NCBI GenBank assembly: GCA_032719365.1
Contig: CM064872.1
Location: 24,470,140 to 24,534,139 of the forward strand
Reading direction: 5' to 3'
Length of the DNA: 64,000 nucleotides
Source: Prinsepia uniflora
Lineage: Eukaryota > Streptophyta > Magnoliopsida > Rosales > Rosaceae
Both the position numbers and the translations under genes were made by a program. The notes beneath the pieces were generated by a model. The model saw only the letters and a list, made by a program, of their open reading frames with translations. It was not told the origin of the DNA and searched no databases. The stretch's first letter is position 1. Each line of letters begins with the position of its first letter. This document shows, one piece after another, positions 33,926 to 46,827 of this stretch.

Positions 33926-34660
33926 TGAAAATCAATTCCAATAAGTTCTGTCCTAATTTTGAATGGAACAAGAATATAAATCTTCAAGTAGATAATTAAA
34001 AAACTTCCTAATTTCCCTTATGAACATAAGCACCTGACCATCCTCTCTTATCCGTATATAGGTTGTATCTCTTTGGATCAAGTTAGTCATTTATGACCTG
34101 AAAAATCAAAGGACTAATCAGATGGTAAAAAAGACATTGCGCAAATGCAGAGTTTCATTCAGTAGCTACACATGTTAGGAAGGTGCGTATCCTGAATGCA
34201 AGTATCATGGGGATAAAGCATACTCTGTAGACATGGTGAGATGAAATCATTTTTCCACTATTTACCGAGACTTGTAAAATAATATACAACACAACTTAAA
34301 TGAAAATAACCTGGCTTATTAGCATCATACTGGTAATGTCACTGCTATTACAGAAACAAGCATGATATACCTGCTTTGTGTATTCATCCACACGTCAAAT
34401 TTAATATCTAGTTATTAGAAGTATTAGTAGAGAGAGAATCTAATGCAGTAAACTCTCTACTTTTAATATTAGAAGTATGCTATAGACTAATAGCATATCA
34501 ATAATTTGAACAAATTTGAAATTAAATGTAGACAATCTAGTCCATAACATCCTCATATTTATAAATAAATTTTAGATCAAACTTATTCAAAAATGCATTT
34601 GAAGAATTTAATTAATGTGAATGCTCTCAATATATTAGACATAAGTCGATAGGTTTTTAA

Positions 34661-35266
34661 TAGGGGTGGGACCGTGCGGTTTGATGTGGATATTGACAAC
34701 ATCTAAATTCAAACCGTTAAAAGTTTAATGGTTCAATAGAGTTACGATTTTGTAAAATAAAAAATGAAACCGTTTCAAATCAAAGCGTTACTTTGGTTTG
34801 GATCGATAGAGACGGTTTAGGTATATTAATATGTACTGTATAGATTATATGGACTCAAATAATCATATTCCCAATCAAAACATCTTAAAATTTCGTCATC
34901 CATACATTCACAATTTTATTGGTGGGCATTATACTTTCAAACAAGTTTCCTTTATTTATACATTCATAATCTTAAAGTTTCTATATATCTATACATTCCA
35001 ACCAAAATATAAAAGACTAAAGTATAAAAAAGGTCTAGCACATCCAATGTATGGACATATAGTAGATTTAAAAATTAATATATTTCTTAACGTCGATTTA
35101 AATTTAATTGATTTTCAAAATGAAAATCTAAGACCAAACCGTTGCTAATGGAATAGTTTGAATTCTTAAACTATTTGATTTTTATCTAATAAAAACCAAA
35201 CCATTAGATAAATAATGATTTAAATTTGATTGATTAATGATTTTAACGGATTTATATCCAACCCTA
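34661..35266. mobile_element. Possible hAT-like non-autonomous element
   Basis: Starts TAGGGGTGGGACCG and ends CCAACCCTA, a short TAGGG(G/T)TGG inverted terminus common in plant hAT MITEs, with 'aaccgtt' and 'aaccattagat' motifs inside. The 8-bp flanks match at only 4 of 8 positions, so boundaries or family may be wrong. Confidence 0.3.
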
Positions 35267-35309
35267 GGAGTTATTGATGAAATGGTTCTGCCAAAAAACT
35301 GGTGGGTTC

Positions 35310-35641
35310 TGTTAGCAGTACATAACCACAGGCCATCATACACGGACTGCTTCACAATGCTTGCTGCACTTGATCCACCGTTGCTTAGCTAAGTGTGTGA
35401 TTGTGACAATCACCATGATTCTAGGAAACAGGTTTGTAACAGCTGAAGGGAATCTCCAACTGTATTAGATGATCAACCCGATAGCTAGGAGTGTGTGTGC
35501 AATGCCTTAGATGCTAAACAAATGATTGTAACTATAAAACCTGAGTTGGTTTCCCTGAAAGATTAATGAGAATCAAAGCAAACTCTTTATGATTTCTTGC
35601 ATTCTCTCAATTTCACTGCTCATCTCTTACACCTTCTATCA
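35310..35641 (+). repeat. Copia 5' LTR (332 bp)
   Basis: TGTTAGCAGTA...CCTTCTATCA. It holds a direct repeat of 9 nt near 35399 ('gattgtgac') absent from the 3' LTR. Confidence 0.93.
35533..35539 (+). promoter_or_regulatory. Copia LTR TATA box
   Basis: TATAAAA, about 100 bp before the LTR end and conserved in the 3' LTR at 40820-40826. Transcription would start 25-35 nt downstream. Confidence 0.55.
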
Positions 35642-35654
35642 TGGTATCAGAGCC
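35642..35654 (+). other. Copia primer-binding site
   Basis: TGGTATCAGAGCC directly abuts the 5' LTR and is fully complementary to the initiator methionine tRNA 3' end. Confidence 0.92.
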
Positions 35655-35825
35655 TAACAAGGCCTGGTGACCTCTCTTCCACTTGCTTCCGTTTTTCCCT
35701 CTTTCCCTCCTTTAGTTTTTTTGTGTTCATAATTGGTGTTGATTGAAGCTCAAAGAAGCCATATGTAAACATACACTCTCAAGAAGAAAGTTAATTGAAT
35801 CTGCAAACAGATCAAAGTGCAAGGA

Positions 35826-35890
35826 TCAAGAAGCTCAAAGAAGCAAGAAGATCCAAGAAGCTCAAAGAAGCAAGAAGATCCAAGAAGCCT
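35826..35890 (+). repeat. Purine-rich tandem repeat in the copia leader
   Basis: Two to three units of 27 bp built on AAGAAGCTCAAAGAAGCAAG, between the primer site and gag. Confidence 0.7.
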
Positions 35891-35978
35891 GTATTGAAGA
35901 AACATCAAGAAGCCAAAGAAGCTCTTCAGGTGTTTGATAAAAGGCCTCAGTGAATTCAAGAAAGTTTGAAGTCCAGTT

Positions 35979-37195
35979 ATGGTAAGCGTTTCACAGTTTC
36001 AAATCCTGCAATCACCCATTGCAGGTCTTACAACCACAGTAGGAACCTCAGTTCAAGTAAAGCTTGACGATCACAACTATATGACTTGGCATTTCCAAAT
36101 GGAGTTGCTTCTTAGTGTGCACAATCTGATGGGGTTTGTAAATGGTTCACACCCTTGTCCAGAAGTTGTTGATGGTACAGATTCTCAGAATGCACAGTGT
36201 GCTCAGGTTTGGAAGCTACATGATAGAGCACTCATGCAACTGATCACAACAACATTGTCCTCATCTGCAATGTCTTGTGTTATTGGTTGTAGAACATCAC
36301 AAGAAATGTGGTCTAATCTCAGGGACAGGTTTGCTTCCATCACCAAAGCCTCCATCTTTCAAATGAAAACTGATCTCCAAAGCATCATGAAGGCCCCTGA
36401 GAACATGGTTCAGTATCTGCAGAGGATCAAGGATGCTAAAGACAAACTAGAGTCCTGTGGTGTCCACTTCGAAAACGATGATATAGTCATTCTTGCCTTG
36501 AGGGGCCTTCCTGCAGAATACAATACTTTCAGGTGTGTGATCAGAGGCCGTGAAAGTACTATTCCCTTTAAAGAATTCAGAGCACAACTACTTGCTGAAG
36601 AAGCAATCATAGAACAAGGAGGGGATCAAGTTTCCTTCTTGTCTGCATTAACAGCAACCCGCAATTCTGCTCCTCACTTTCAAAGTACTAGCTTTGAACC
36701 TGGAGTGACTAGTCCATCTGGAGGCCCATCTCCTCCACTTCCCTCTAATACTTCTCATCGTTCTGTGAATCTGATTAGCATCAAGACAATGCTCAACAGT
36801 TGAATGACTGTCAACAGTTCAGTGACAATTTCCAGCAGTATGGGTACAATGGGGGGTACAATGCTCCTCCTTTCAATAATCAGTGGAGGGGACAAAACAA
36901 CTCTTATAGAGGCAGAAAGAACAAGTCTTACAATAATTACAATGGTGGACGGTTCAGCAGCCAAGGAAGGGGTCCAAATAATCAAAACTCACAATCAATT
37001 CCTACCTGTCAGATTTGTGGAAAACGGGGCCATGTTGCATCTGATTGTTATCACAGGAAAACTTTCTCCCAGGGTCCCCAAATGTCAGACCCTTGCCAAA
37101 TCTGTCGAAAATATGGCCATAGTGCTCTGAACTGCTACCACAGAGCCAATTTTTCCTATCAAGGCACTCCTCCCCTCTACTGTCCTGACCAATAA
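35979..37195 (+). pseudogene. Copia gag (broken)
   Basis: From ATG 35979 the first 270 codons are a UBN2-type gag: N-terminal L-D-D-H-N-Y-M-T-W near residue 30 and the E-M-W-S-N-L-R-D-R-F-A block near residue 110. The frame ends at 36803. One base of shift near 36785 brings in a Gly/Asn/Arg-rich tail with two CX2CX4HX4C zinc knuckles (about 37010-37060 and 37095-37140) that ends at 37195. Gag packages element RNA into virus-like particles; the knuckles bind RNA. Two knuckles is unusual for an Ale-type gag, so the lineage call is provisional. Confidence 0.85.
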
Positions 37196-37253
37196 TCTTC
37201 AAGCTATGACAGCCTCATCTTCAGGTTTCTCATGTTCACAACCAAGCCCTTAA

Positions 37254-40200
37254 GGAATCTCTCAGAACCAAGACTTTTGGATTACTGATACAGGTGCTAC
37301 AGCTCACATGACAGCTGATCTTTCCCAACTGAATATGATATCACCACATACCTCATCTAAGATAGTTACCACAGCTAGTGGAACAGGTTTTCATATTACT
37401 CACACTGGAAACACTTCTCTTGTCACTAATTCTCCTTCTCCACAGTCATTTAAGCTGAATCAAGTGTTACATGTGCCCAATATCACTCAGAACTTGCTTT
37501 CTGTTAATCAGTTCTGTAGAGATAATCAGTGTAGCTTTATTCTTGATGATGTCTGCTTTGCAATTCAGGACAGATTCACAGGCCAAATTCTCTACAAGGG
37601 GTTGAGCAATGAAGGACTTTATTCCATTCCATATCAGTTGCCATCACTTCCTGTCATTCAGCTTCAGAAATCTCCTCAATCTGCTTTTCTGTGTAAGAAG
37701 GTTCCATTCAGTCTGTGGCATCATCGATTAGGGAACCCTGCCAATGATGTAGTTTCTTTAGTCCTTAAGAGATCTAGTGTAGATGTTTCTCCTGATAAAC
37801 ACCAATATCCATGTGAACCTTGCTTGCAAGGAAAGTTCACCAAACTGTCATTTCCCTCTTCTGCTTCAAAATCCCTAAGCTTCTTTGAAGTTGTTCACAC
37901 TGATGTATGGGGTCCTTCACCTCAACCTTCTCCTGAAGGATATAGATACTATGTCACTTTGATAGATGAATGTACAAGGTTTACTTGGTTAATTCCAATG
38001 AATAACAAATCAGATTTCTATTCCATCTTTGTCTCCTTTTGTGCATCTATCTTGAATAATTTTGCTGTTTCTGTCAAGACTCTCCAATCTGATGGTGGAA
38101 GAGAATACTCCAGTTCTAAATTGCATGAGTTCCTTGTACAAAAAGGAATCAGGCACCAAAAGTCCCGTCCTCACACTCCTGAACAAAATGGTCTAGTAGA
38201 AAGGAAACACAGACATATAATTGAAACCACTGTGACTTTGCTCCAAACTTCTAAACTTCCTGCACAGTTTTGGGTTTATGCCTCTCTCACTTCTGTCTAC
38301 CTAATCAACAGAATTCCCTACTCCAATCTGCAAATAGTGTCTCCCTATGAAAAACTATATGGCTCACTGCCTGATATAAGCCTTCTGAAGATCTTTGGCT
38401 GCTCCTGTTTTCCCTTGCTCAGGCCTTATAATAGGACTAAACTCCAGCCAAAGACTGTTAAGTGTGTGTTCCTGGGTTATGTAGCATCCTATAAAGGGTA
38501 CATTTGCTTCGATCCAATCTCCACTAGAACTTATTTTTCAAGGCATGTGTTATTCAATGAATCTGAATTTCCTTATAAGTCCCTCACACTTAAGCCTTCA
38601 TCACTGACCCCTAGAACTTCATCTGATTCAGTTCCCCAATACTTTCCCTTGCCTAGTTTTCCTTCTCCTGAGCCTCATTTCCACAGTTCTGTGTGTGAAC
38701 CTGTTATTCCTGTTCCCAACAGGCCCTCTCAACTTGGCACATCTTCTGAAGTCTCTTCACCTCCTCAGTCCTCTGCATTCCCTCCAGTCTCAGATCTTCC
38801 TCCAGCTCTTGGGGTCACTCCAGAGGTCCCTTCAGTTCCACAGTCTTTTGCTAGCACTTCTGCCCCAGACTCTTACACCTTCTGAGCTCTCTACTTCAGT
38901 GGCCAGTCTGGATCCTCATTCCCCTTCTAATCCTGACCTTCTTCAGATTGTTCTCCCCATTTCTGGTGTCAACATGCACTTTATGCAGACCAGGTCCAAG
39001 AGTGGAATTATCAGGAAAACGGCCTTTAGCTCCAGCCTTACTTGTCCACCTGAGGATGCTGATTTGTCTATTACTGAACCTGCCTCTTTCAAGTCTGCCA
39101 TTACCTCTCCTGTTTGGGTGACTGCAATGCAGGAAGAGATTGATGCTCTTCAAGCTCAGCTTACTTGGACCCTTGTTCCTCTCCCATTAGGCAAAAATCG
39201 GGTAGGCTGCAAATGGGTGTATAGAGTCAAGAAGAATGCAGATGGCTCTGTTGGAAGGTATAAAGCCAGACTGGTGGCCAAAGGGTTTAGTCAGGAGGAA
39301 GGGATCGATTATGGTGAAACCTTTAGCCCGGTTGTGAAACCTACTACTATTTGATTGGTTTTGGCCCTGGCAGCTCAGTTTTCTTGGCCATTAAGACAGC
39401 TTGATGTGAAGAATGCCTTTCTTCATGGCATTCTCAGGGAAGAGGTCTGCATGTCCCAGCCACCAGGGTTTGAGAGTCCTCATCAAAAGGATCATATTTG
39501 CCTACTGCATAAGTCTCTGTATGGGTTGAAGCAAGCCCCTCGTGCTTGGAATGATCGTTTTACAAGTTTTCTCCCCAGTCTTGGGTTCACAACCACATGG
39601 TCTGATGCTTCATTATTTGTGCAGCACACTTCTGATGTTCTAGTGGTCCTTCTCCTCTATGTAGACGGTATTATACTTATAGGTAATTCCTCTACTGCTA
39701 TACATGCTGTCATTGTCTCTCTAGCTAAAGAATTTGACATGAAGGACCTAGGGGACCTTCATTACTTCCTTGGGATACAGATTACCCGTTCTCCCTCTGG
39801 TCTCTTCTTGTCACAAGAGAAATACGTTCATGAATTGCTTGCTAAAACTGCCATGACTCACAGTAATGGCTTTGATACCCCAAGTGCCCCAGGTACTAGG
39901 CTTCGCAGACATGATGGCCCTGCTTATCCCAACCCTTCCAACTACAGGAGTATTGTTGGAGCTTTGCAGTATCTCACTTTCACTAGGTCTGATATAGCCT
40001 TCTCTGTCAACCAGGTCTGTCAGTTCATGCAAGAAAAATGTGAGTCACACTTCATTGCTGTTAAGAGGATTCTCAAGTACCTCTAGGGTACTTCTCACTG
40101 TGGCATCAGGTATACCCCTAGTTCTCTTGAACTCACTACCTATACAGATGCAGATTGGGCCGGGGACCCCAATGATCGACGGTCCACTACAGGTTTAGCT

Positions 40201-40611
40201 GTCTTTCTTGGTCCGAATCCTATCTCCTGGTCTTCCAAGAAGCAACAAAATGTCTCCAAGTCAAGCACAGAGGCTGAATATAGAGCCCTGGCCATCACTG
40301 CTGCTGAACTCGCTTGGATCCGACAGCTCCTTTGTATCATTCATGTTCCTTTACTCAAGGCTCCTCTCATTTACTGTGATAGCACTTCTGCCACTTCTCT
40401 ATCTGCTAATCCCATGTTCCACTCCCGGGCTAAGCACATTAAGGTTGACTATCATTTTGTACGGGAGCGTGTCATTCGTGGGGATCTTGATGTTCAACAT
40501 GTCTCATCCTGTGATCAAGTGGCAGATATGTTTACAAAGTCCCTAGATGAGAAGATGTTCAATGTCCATGTCTTCAACGTGATGGAACATCAGTTTGAGG
40601 GGGGATGTTAG
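37254..40611 (+). pseudogene. Copia pol: protease, integrase, RT, RNase H (broken)
   Basis: The protease shows D-T-G-A-T-A-H (37287-37307), with an in-frame TAA just upstream at 37251. The integrase zinc finger reads W-H-H-R-L-G-N (37716-37736), so the second His of HHCC is Asn, while C-x2-C is kept. The D,D,E core is present (T-D-V-W-G, Q-S-D-G-G and E-Q-N-G-L-V-E). A frameshift falls in the Ser/Pro linker near 38870. RT begins near 39120; TGA at 39352-39354 interrupts it, and the catalytic Y-V-D-D is Y-V-D-G (39658-39669). TAG at 40084-40086 separates RNase H, whose acidic residues (T-D-A-D-W, T-E-A-E-Y, Y-C-D-S) remain. The reading stops at 40609-40611, in the 3' LTR start. No active polyprotein can be made. 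Confidence 0.92.
40597..40605 (+). other. Copia polypurine tract
   Basis: GAGGGGGGA immediately before the 3' LTR; overlaps the last codons of RNase H. Confidence 0.85.
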
Positions 40612-40928
40612 CAGTACATAACCACAGGCCATCATACACGAATTGCTTCACAATGATTGCTGCACTTGATCCACCGTTGGTTAGCTAAGTGTGTGATCAC
40701 CATGATTCTAGGAAATAGGTTTGTAACAGCTGAAGGGATTCTCCAACTGTATTGGATGATCAACCCGATAGCTAGGAGTGTGTGTGCAATGCCTTAGATG
40801 CTAAGAAAATGATTGTAACTATAAAACCTGAGTTGATTTCCCTAAAAGATTAATGAGAATCAAAGCAAACTCTTTCTGATTTCTTGCATTCACTCAATTT
40901 CACTGCTCCTCTCTTACACCTTCTATCA
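40606..40928 (+). repeat. Copia 3' LTR (323 bp)
   Basis: Same ends as the 5' LTR; lacks the 9-bp repeat near 40696. TATAAAA at 40820-40826. Confidence 0.93.
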
Positions 40929-40933
40929 GGTTC

Positions 40934-41326
40934 ATCAGTCAAGCAAGGAGACGTGGAGATTTCCATATTGCATATGATATGCAAAAGAAAATTATTACCC
41001 AAAAGAAATTAAAAAATAATGAAGAAAAATATATTGTAATTAATACCAAACAATCAATGGTCCTTTTACTCTAATGAATTGAAGAGTAGTGCATGTTTTT
41101 TTGGTGTTTACATTAAAGAAATAGAAAAGCACAAAGACAAATTTAAACAATAGCTCTAGGTAAACTAACTCCAAGTTGATCCGCCAGTAAAAGAGCCAAC
41201 ATTTCCCGAAGTGGGTGTAAAAAAGAAACCACACCAGTATTACCTTCATGTCCCAGATTTTCCATACGGTCATCTAGGTGGTTACCACTATTCACGTAAG
41301 TTTGATATTTGCGTACTTCAACGATT
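40934..41326. other. Spacer between copia and Athila/Tat-like elements
   Basis: AT-rich; no feature recognised. It is the right flank of the copia insertion, continuing the sequence of 35267-35309. Confidence 0.4.
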
Positions 41327-43234
41327 TGATAGACCTTTAAATGAGCTTTATATATGTTATTTTATACCATTTATACGTATTTTTTAATAAAAAATACCAA
41401 ACAACTGGAGAAAATAATATATTTTGTGGGAAATTTGCAGAAATAAATAAAACTTGAAATTTTGAGCATTTTAGCAAAAGAATCGTCCTAACAGGAATTA
41501 TAACGAAAAAAATATGGATAAAACAAGGGATCCCATCGATAATCTCTAGGAATTCCAGTATGGATCCACCAAAATCCATATTTGCTGCAGCCCAGACCAT
41601 CTGTCGCGAAGCCCAAACGCCTTCAGCCCAAATCAGTTTTTGTTGCAGCCTAGAAATGCGAGTCCAAAACTCACGGCCCGCCAGCCCATTGAACCACGGC
41701 CCAGCCCGCGACCGGCGCTGCAGGTGCTGACAGACCCATGTCTGTGTCAGTAGGCATTCGTCGAAGTCCTCCTTTCCATCTCAGCGCGCGCGCCGAAAAT
41801 GAGGCCTTGCACGTTGCCTATCAGCGAGACACCCGCTCAACCATTCAGTTGCTTTCCACCGAACCACCTGCCCACATCAGCGTGTTAGCCACTGATTTCT
41901 TCTGCTCTTGTCAGCGAGGCCATGCCGAGGCCATCCCCTGCTGTCAGTAGACCCCTGCCGAGTCTTCACCTACTCCAAATCAACTCAAATCAACCCTAAA
42001 AATCACCATTTTCATCATTTCTTCATGTAATTTTTTATTGTTTTTGTTTTGTTTTTTTTTTTAAGCTTTCATTGAGGCACCTTCTCTATAAATAAAGAGC
42101 TGATTTTCATTGTAAGGGACCCTCTTAGTCCCTTTTAGTTCATTTTTCTCTAATTTGGAGAGATATTTTGGGATCAATTTTTGTAGATTTTTCTTTTTAG
42201 TTTTCTTGTAAATTTTGTTTTTAGATTTGATTTTAGACTTTGTTCTTAGATTTTCTTCAACTTCTTTGACTTTTCTTTTAGACATGAATTTATGTTTTCT
42301 TTAAGAAAAACCTAAGGTTAGGTAATTCTAAGGTAATTCAAGAGTTTTTAAGACCAAATTCCTCGTATTTCTTCCTCCATCTTCACAAGTTTACTGTTGT
42401 TGTTCGGTGATTTTTGTGAAAAACCCTCTTTCTCTACTTAAACGCTTGTGATTTTTATTGGTTTTGCTTATAATTGAATATATATGTTGGTATTTTCTTT
42501 CTAACATTTGTAAATGTGAATACAATCTCCATGTGTTTTACTTTCTGAATTTCATTTACTTTATACATTTTAGTGTTTAACCTTTAATTCAATGCTAAGT
42601 GTTGATCCGTTGTTCGGGGTATTTAGAATATGATTGAAGGGATTTAATTTTGACTGCTGTTCAGCGCATTAAACCAACAACTTAAGGTGAATCATATTGT
42701 ATGTAATAATCCGCTGTTCGGTGCATTTATAATATGAAAAATGTATGCATGTAATTGGGATGATGAATGTAAGATTTCGTGATTGGTTCAATATGAGTAT
42801 AATGTTAGAGTGTTGGTAAAAATTGTGTTTGAAGAAAGTCCATTGTAGGAGTAATTTAAATATTGTGATTGTTAATTTGAATTTATTTACATAAAAGTGT
42901 CAGTTTTGTCTATGAAACTAATTTATGGTTTGTAAGTTCTAATTAGCATGAACATTTGCATTTTTTTTAGTTTTTTTAAAAACATACTTTCGGCTACAAT
43001 TCTTTTCAACTCCCCATTTAATTCTTTAATTCTTAATTCTTTAATTCTTTTATTCATTTATTATTTATTCTTTGATTATTTATTATTCTTTTTCACTAAC
43101 CATTATTTAATGTTTTCTAATTTCCTCGGTTAAGAACGATCCATATTTACCAATACTACATCTACACAAAAAGAGTTTAAATTGCATATACTTGAATTAC
43201 AGGTTTATTTAAATATGTTGTCTAAGCCGTATCA
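41327..43234 (+). repeat. Athila/Tat-like 5' LTR
   Basis: TGATAGACCTTTAA...CCGTATCA, 1908 bp. Shares with the 3' LTR the 'gctgcagcccagaccatctg' block and a TATA region; clearly diverged, with several indels. Confidence 0.85.
42087..42094 (+). promoter_or_regulatory. Athila/Tat-like LTR TATA box
   Basis: TATAAATA in 'cttctctataaataaagag'; TATAAAGA stands at the same place in the 3' LTR (47579-47586). Confidence 0.45.
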
Positions 43235-43239
43235 ATTTT

Positions 43240-43257
43240 TGGCGCGGTTGCCGGAGA
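43240..43257 (+). other. Athila/Tat-like primer-binding site
   Basis: TGGCGCGGTTGCCGGAGA matches the complement of the tRNA-Asp 3' end (TGGCGCCGTTGCCGGGGA) at 16 of 18 positions, 5 nt after the LTR. Confidence 0.75.
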
Positions 43258-43285
43258 AATTTAAAATCAATTTTGATGTGTTAGT

Positions 43286-43770
43286 ATGTATAAAATGTTC
43301 ATATTATACTTGTTTATAATTTTTATTTTTGGCCGTATTATATTTGTTCATAATTTTCGTAATATACTTCTTTATATTTTTTCATATTATATTTGTTTTT
43401 TTCCATGTATATTATATTTGTTCATAATTCTTATTTTTATATTTGTTCATAATGTTCTAATTATTATACTTGTTCATACTCTTTATTTTTATACTTGTTC
43501 ATAATACTCATATTTGCTCATACATGATCATAATTATACGTGTTCACACTTGTTCATATTTGTACATATTTGTTCATATTATATTTGTTCATATTATATT
43601 TGTTCATACTTGTCCATAATGTTCATATTACTTGTTCATACTTTTTATTTTTATTTTATTTTTTATTTTTTATTTTTTATACTTGTTCATCTAAATACTT
43701 ATTCATACGTGTACATTCTTGTATATTCTCAGTCACACTTGTACATTCTTGTTTAATCTTATTTTTTTTC
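43286..43770 (+). repeat. Degenerate tandem repeat (TTGTTCATATTATA-like)
   Basis: About 480 bp of units of roughly 12-16 bp, 'cttgttcata' plus an A/T filler, just inside the 5' LTR. The long frames here are repeat artefacts. Confidence 0.75.
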
Positions 43771-46700
43771 ATTAATTGTTTTTTTATTATTTTATAAAAT
43801 AAAATAAAAAATTTGTAAAAAAAATTTGTTTTGAATAAGTTTATCATTACTTTTTGCCATTACTATTTAAAAAAAATTCTTTTCATATTTAGTTGTCATT
43901 ACTTAATTAAAAAAAAATTCAAAACTTTCTTAGTCTTAGCTTTGTGTTAGTGTAAATACATACTTGTGAGTAAATTATTCATAGTTGTATAAATTGTTCA
44001 TATGTAAATTGTCATATTATAACTTGTTTATATTTGTTCATAAATGTTTGTTTTTCATAAACTAGTCTCGGCTATATGTGGATCACTTGTGCTTCAGAGT
44101 TTAGATTTTGATCTTTAGTGGAATAGGTGAAGTCTTGTTTGTTAGCTCTCACCTAAACTTTTCATGGACCTAAGAAGCCATGAAGTTGAGAGCAGTGATT
44201 GTTAACACTAGAGTTATTTTAGTTCATCCGGAGTAAAACAATTTCAAGGGTGATGTATAGGATATGAGACGATACTCGTAACAAGTTTTGGGTCTAAGAA
44301 AAGGGACATAATGGAGTTTAAGCCTCGGGATGTCTTGAAATTAGCCTTGCCTCTTATGTTTAATCTTTCTAACCTGGTCACCTTTCAACTTGCCCAAACA
44401 ATTGAATAAATTTAAGATCATTACTTGGGTTGCACAGACGTAGAAGTCTTCAACTAAATTTTGAAGCTATGTGAACCATATGTATCTTTGACTTCCCCCA
44501 ACGTGTAAATATTGTTTCCTATTGCATTTGTAAATTGCATAACCTCCCTAAGGTTTCATGATGCTCAGATTTCATTACTGGGCCCCCTAGACTAAGTGAA
44601 TCTAGGGAAGTGAGATCGAAGGTGCATGCCATTCTTTCATGCATTGTCACGTAACTTTCATGTCTTATGCAGGTTTTAACAATTTCTCTCTTATGCATTC
44701 ACATCATTCTTCATGTATATACCTATGTGTTGCATTAGTTTAGACACTCTTGGAACTTGTGCATTTTCTTAATTTTACCGTGACTTTACTTTGTGCATTC
44801 TAAACTTGTTTATGTTTTGTTATTACATACTTGTATATATGTTATTTCATACTTGTATATATGTTGTTTCATACTTGTATATATCATATTACATTTGTTT
44901 ATAACTTTACTTACATTACTTGCCATGGCATCTTTAATTTGTACCTTTAGCTTTAACTTGCATCTTTAACTTTATCTTGCATCTTTAACTTTAACTTGCA
45001 TCCTTGACAAACGTGCATCTCTGACTAATTAACTTGCATCTTGGTCTAGGTTGGATGGACGTTAAACTTCAAGCGCTTGTTGGGAGGCAACTCAATGTAT
45101 TTCCAAGATGTGAAGGAGTCATCAATGCAGATTTGTTATCTTTCAACCCTTCACACTCTTTTAATTTGTTTATTTAATGTTTTTCTTTCTTTATTTTCGT
45201 AAATCCTCTTCTTTACTTTGATTCTATGTTTATTTACTTCCTATTTGCCTACATTGAGGACAATGTAGAATTTAAGTGTGGGGGAATGATCTACAATTTT
45301 CATTGTGCAATAAAATTGTTTTATAAAATTTATTGTAAATTGTTTTTACTGCTTTCTTTGAGTCTTTTTCGTTTTAACTAAGTGTTTTTAAGATTTTTAG
45401 GATGCCCTTTAACTTGTCAATGATAATAATGAAGGAAAAACACTTAAGTTATGACTATAAGGATTATCACTACAACTTGAATTTGTTTATTAATACTTTG
45501 ATATTAGGTGTTTATGACTTGTAGATGATGCATGTTAAACTGGTACATAAACGAGCATGTTAAGATAAGTATGAATCATATGAACCTTATGTAAGCTTTA
45601 GAACTTTATATACATCTTTAATGAGTGATTCATAAGTTCTTTGTTTAAATTGATATACATATGCCCCAAAACTGTTTGCCATAGCTTTTAATGACTCTAG
45701 AGTGCTAGAACGTATTCTTTGTGATTTTCAAAGCTTTTAAGTCAATAAACTCTTTGATTTTGGACATGATTAAGACATTAGGGTTAACACCACATATTCA
45801 AACTTCAATTTTCCCTATTTTTGGTACGCACAAGTTGCGACCCCCTTAGCTTTAACCCCTTTGAGCCTATATTAAGCCTTTCGTTCTTTACCATGATTAT
45901 CTAAACACTTGAGCTTAGTATAGACATCATTTACCCTTATTCCAAGGACTCGGTTGAGGACATGAAGACGTGTGAAGAGAAATTGATGATGTTTGGAAGA
46001 CGTGTATGTGTATTCTATGGATTTAACTTACTCAAACTCTATTCTATTCTTGACACATGTTATTACCTTGAAAAATTTTTATATATATATATATATAAAA
46101 CAAAAAAGAAAAAAAATTTGAGTCTCTCTCAAGGTAATAAAGTTTGATTATGTAAAGTTTGAGTTAAGTCGTATATTTGTAAATCTGACACAAAGAAGGA
46201 ATACGAGGCCCAACATGATGAAACTTGGCCCATGCTCGAGGAATGAATTCTTGACATCAATGCACTAAGCATGGGAAGCTATGCTACGTACGTTTTGGGA
46301 ATGTATTGAGTCTTGGAACGAATTTGACCACCACTTGTTCTATATTTTTCTTGCCTCTAAACTTAGCTCCATTACAACATTCATAAAGACTTTATGATCC
46401 TTAAGATGGCAAATTTTGATTAGTTGAGTCAATCACATGAGTAAGCTTATGGTTTTGGTTCATTTGTGCAAGTATGTTTTATTTTTATCTTGAAGTGTTT
46501 GTTTGAGATTTTGCAAAAGTACTTTATTTCTATTATGCGAGCATCTTTTTTTTTTCTCTCATACTTGTGAGTTGATTCATACTTATTTTATTCATATTAA
46601 GATCCATTTCACCCAAATTTATTCATTGTCTTACTTGTTGAAATATTTTGTTACGATTTATTAACTTTTGAATTCCCTATGCTTAAATGCCTTCAAGTGA

Positions 46701-46810
46701 AAATCTTTAATGTCATGATTATAATAATGAAGTATTGAGAAAAATGGTTAAGGGCTAAGTTGTTTTAAATTCTTTGTTTAATTTTAGTATTTTCTAGGGA
46801 TTAGCAAGGT
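43771..46810 (+). other. Non-coding interior of the Athila/Tat-like LARD
   Basis: No domain seen. Contains a 3-unit repeat built on CATACTTGTATATATGTT (44826-44890), a 'cttgcatctttaactttaa' repeat (44935-45010), the 'aagtgtggggg' block (45270-45290) and a (TA)n tract (46078-46098). Confidence 0.6.
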
Positions 46811-46824
46811 TTAAGGGTGGGGGT
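46811..46824 (+). other. Athila/Tat-like polypurine tract
   Basis: TTAAGGGTGGGGGT, 3 nt before the 3' LTR. Confidence 0.7.
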
Positions 46825-46827
46825 ATT

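Larger units (their letters stand above)
35310..40928 (+). mobile_element. Copia LTR retrotransposon, structurally complete, coding region decayed
   Basis: 5619 bp with two LTRs, an initiator-Met primer site, a polypurine tract and perfect GGTTC target duplications (35305-35309 and 40929-40933). Order gag, protease, integrase, RT, RNase H is that of Ty1/copia, and the UBN2-like gag suggests an Ale/Retrofit-like lineage. By hand count the LTRs differ at about 14 positions over 323 bp plus one 9-bp indel, about 4% divergence. That suggests an insertion of some million years, the figure depending on the rate assumed. Confidence 0.95.

Noticed and set aside
34831..35148. 105-codon frame
   Set aside because: AT-rich sequence inside the possible hAT-like element; composition alone explains it.
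35642..35654. tRNA gene fragment
   Set aside because: It is the copia primer-binding site; only the tRNA 3' complement is present.
43286..43797. Phe/Ile/Tyr-rich membrane-protein-like frames
   Set aside because: They are translations of the TTGTTCATA tandem repeat in several frames.
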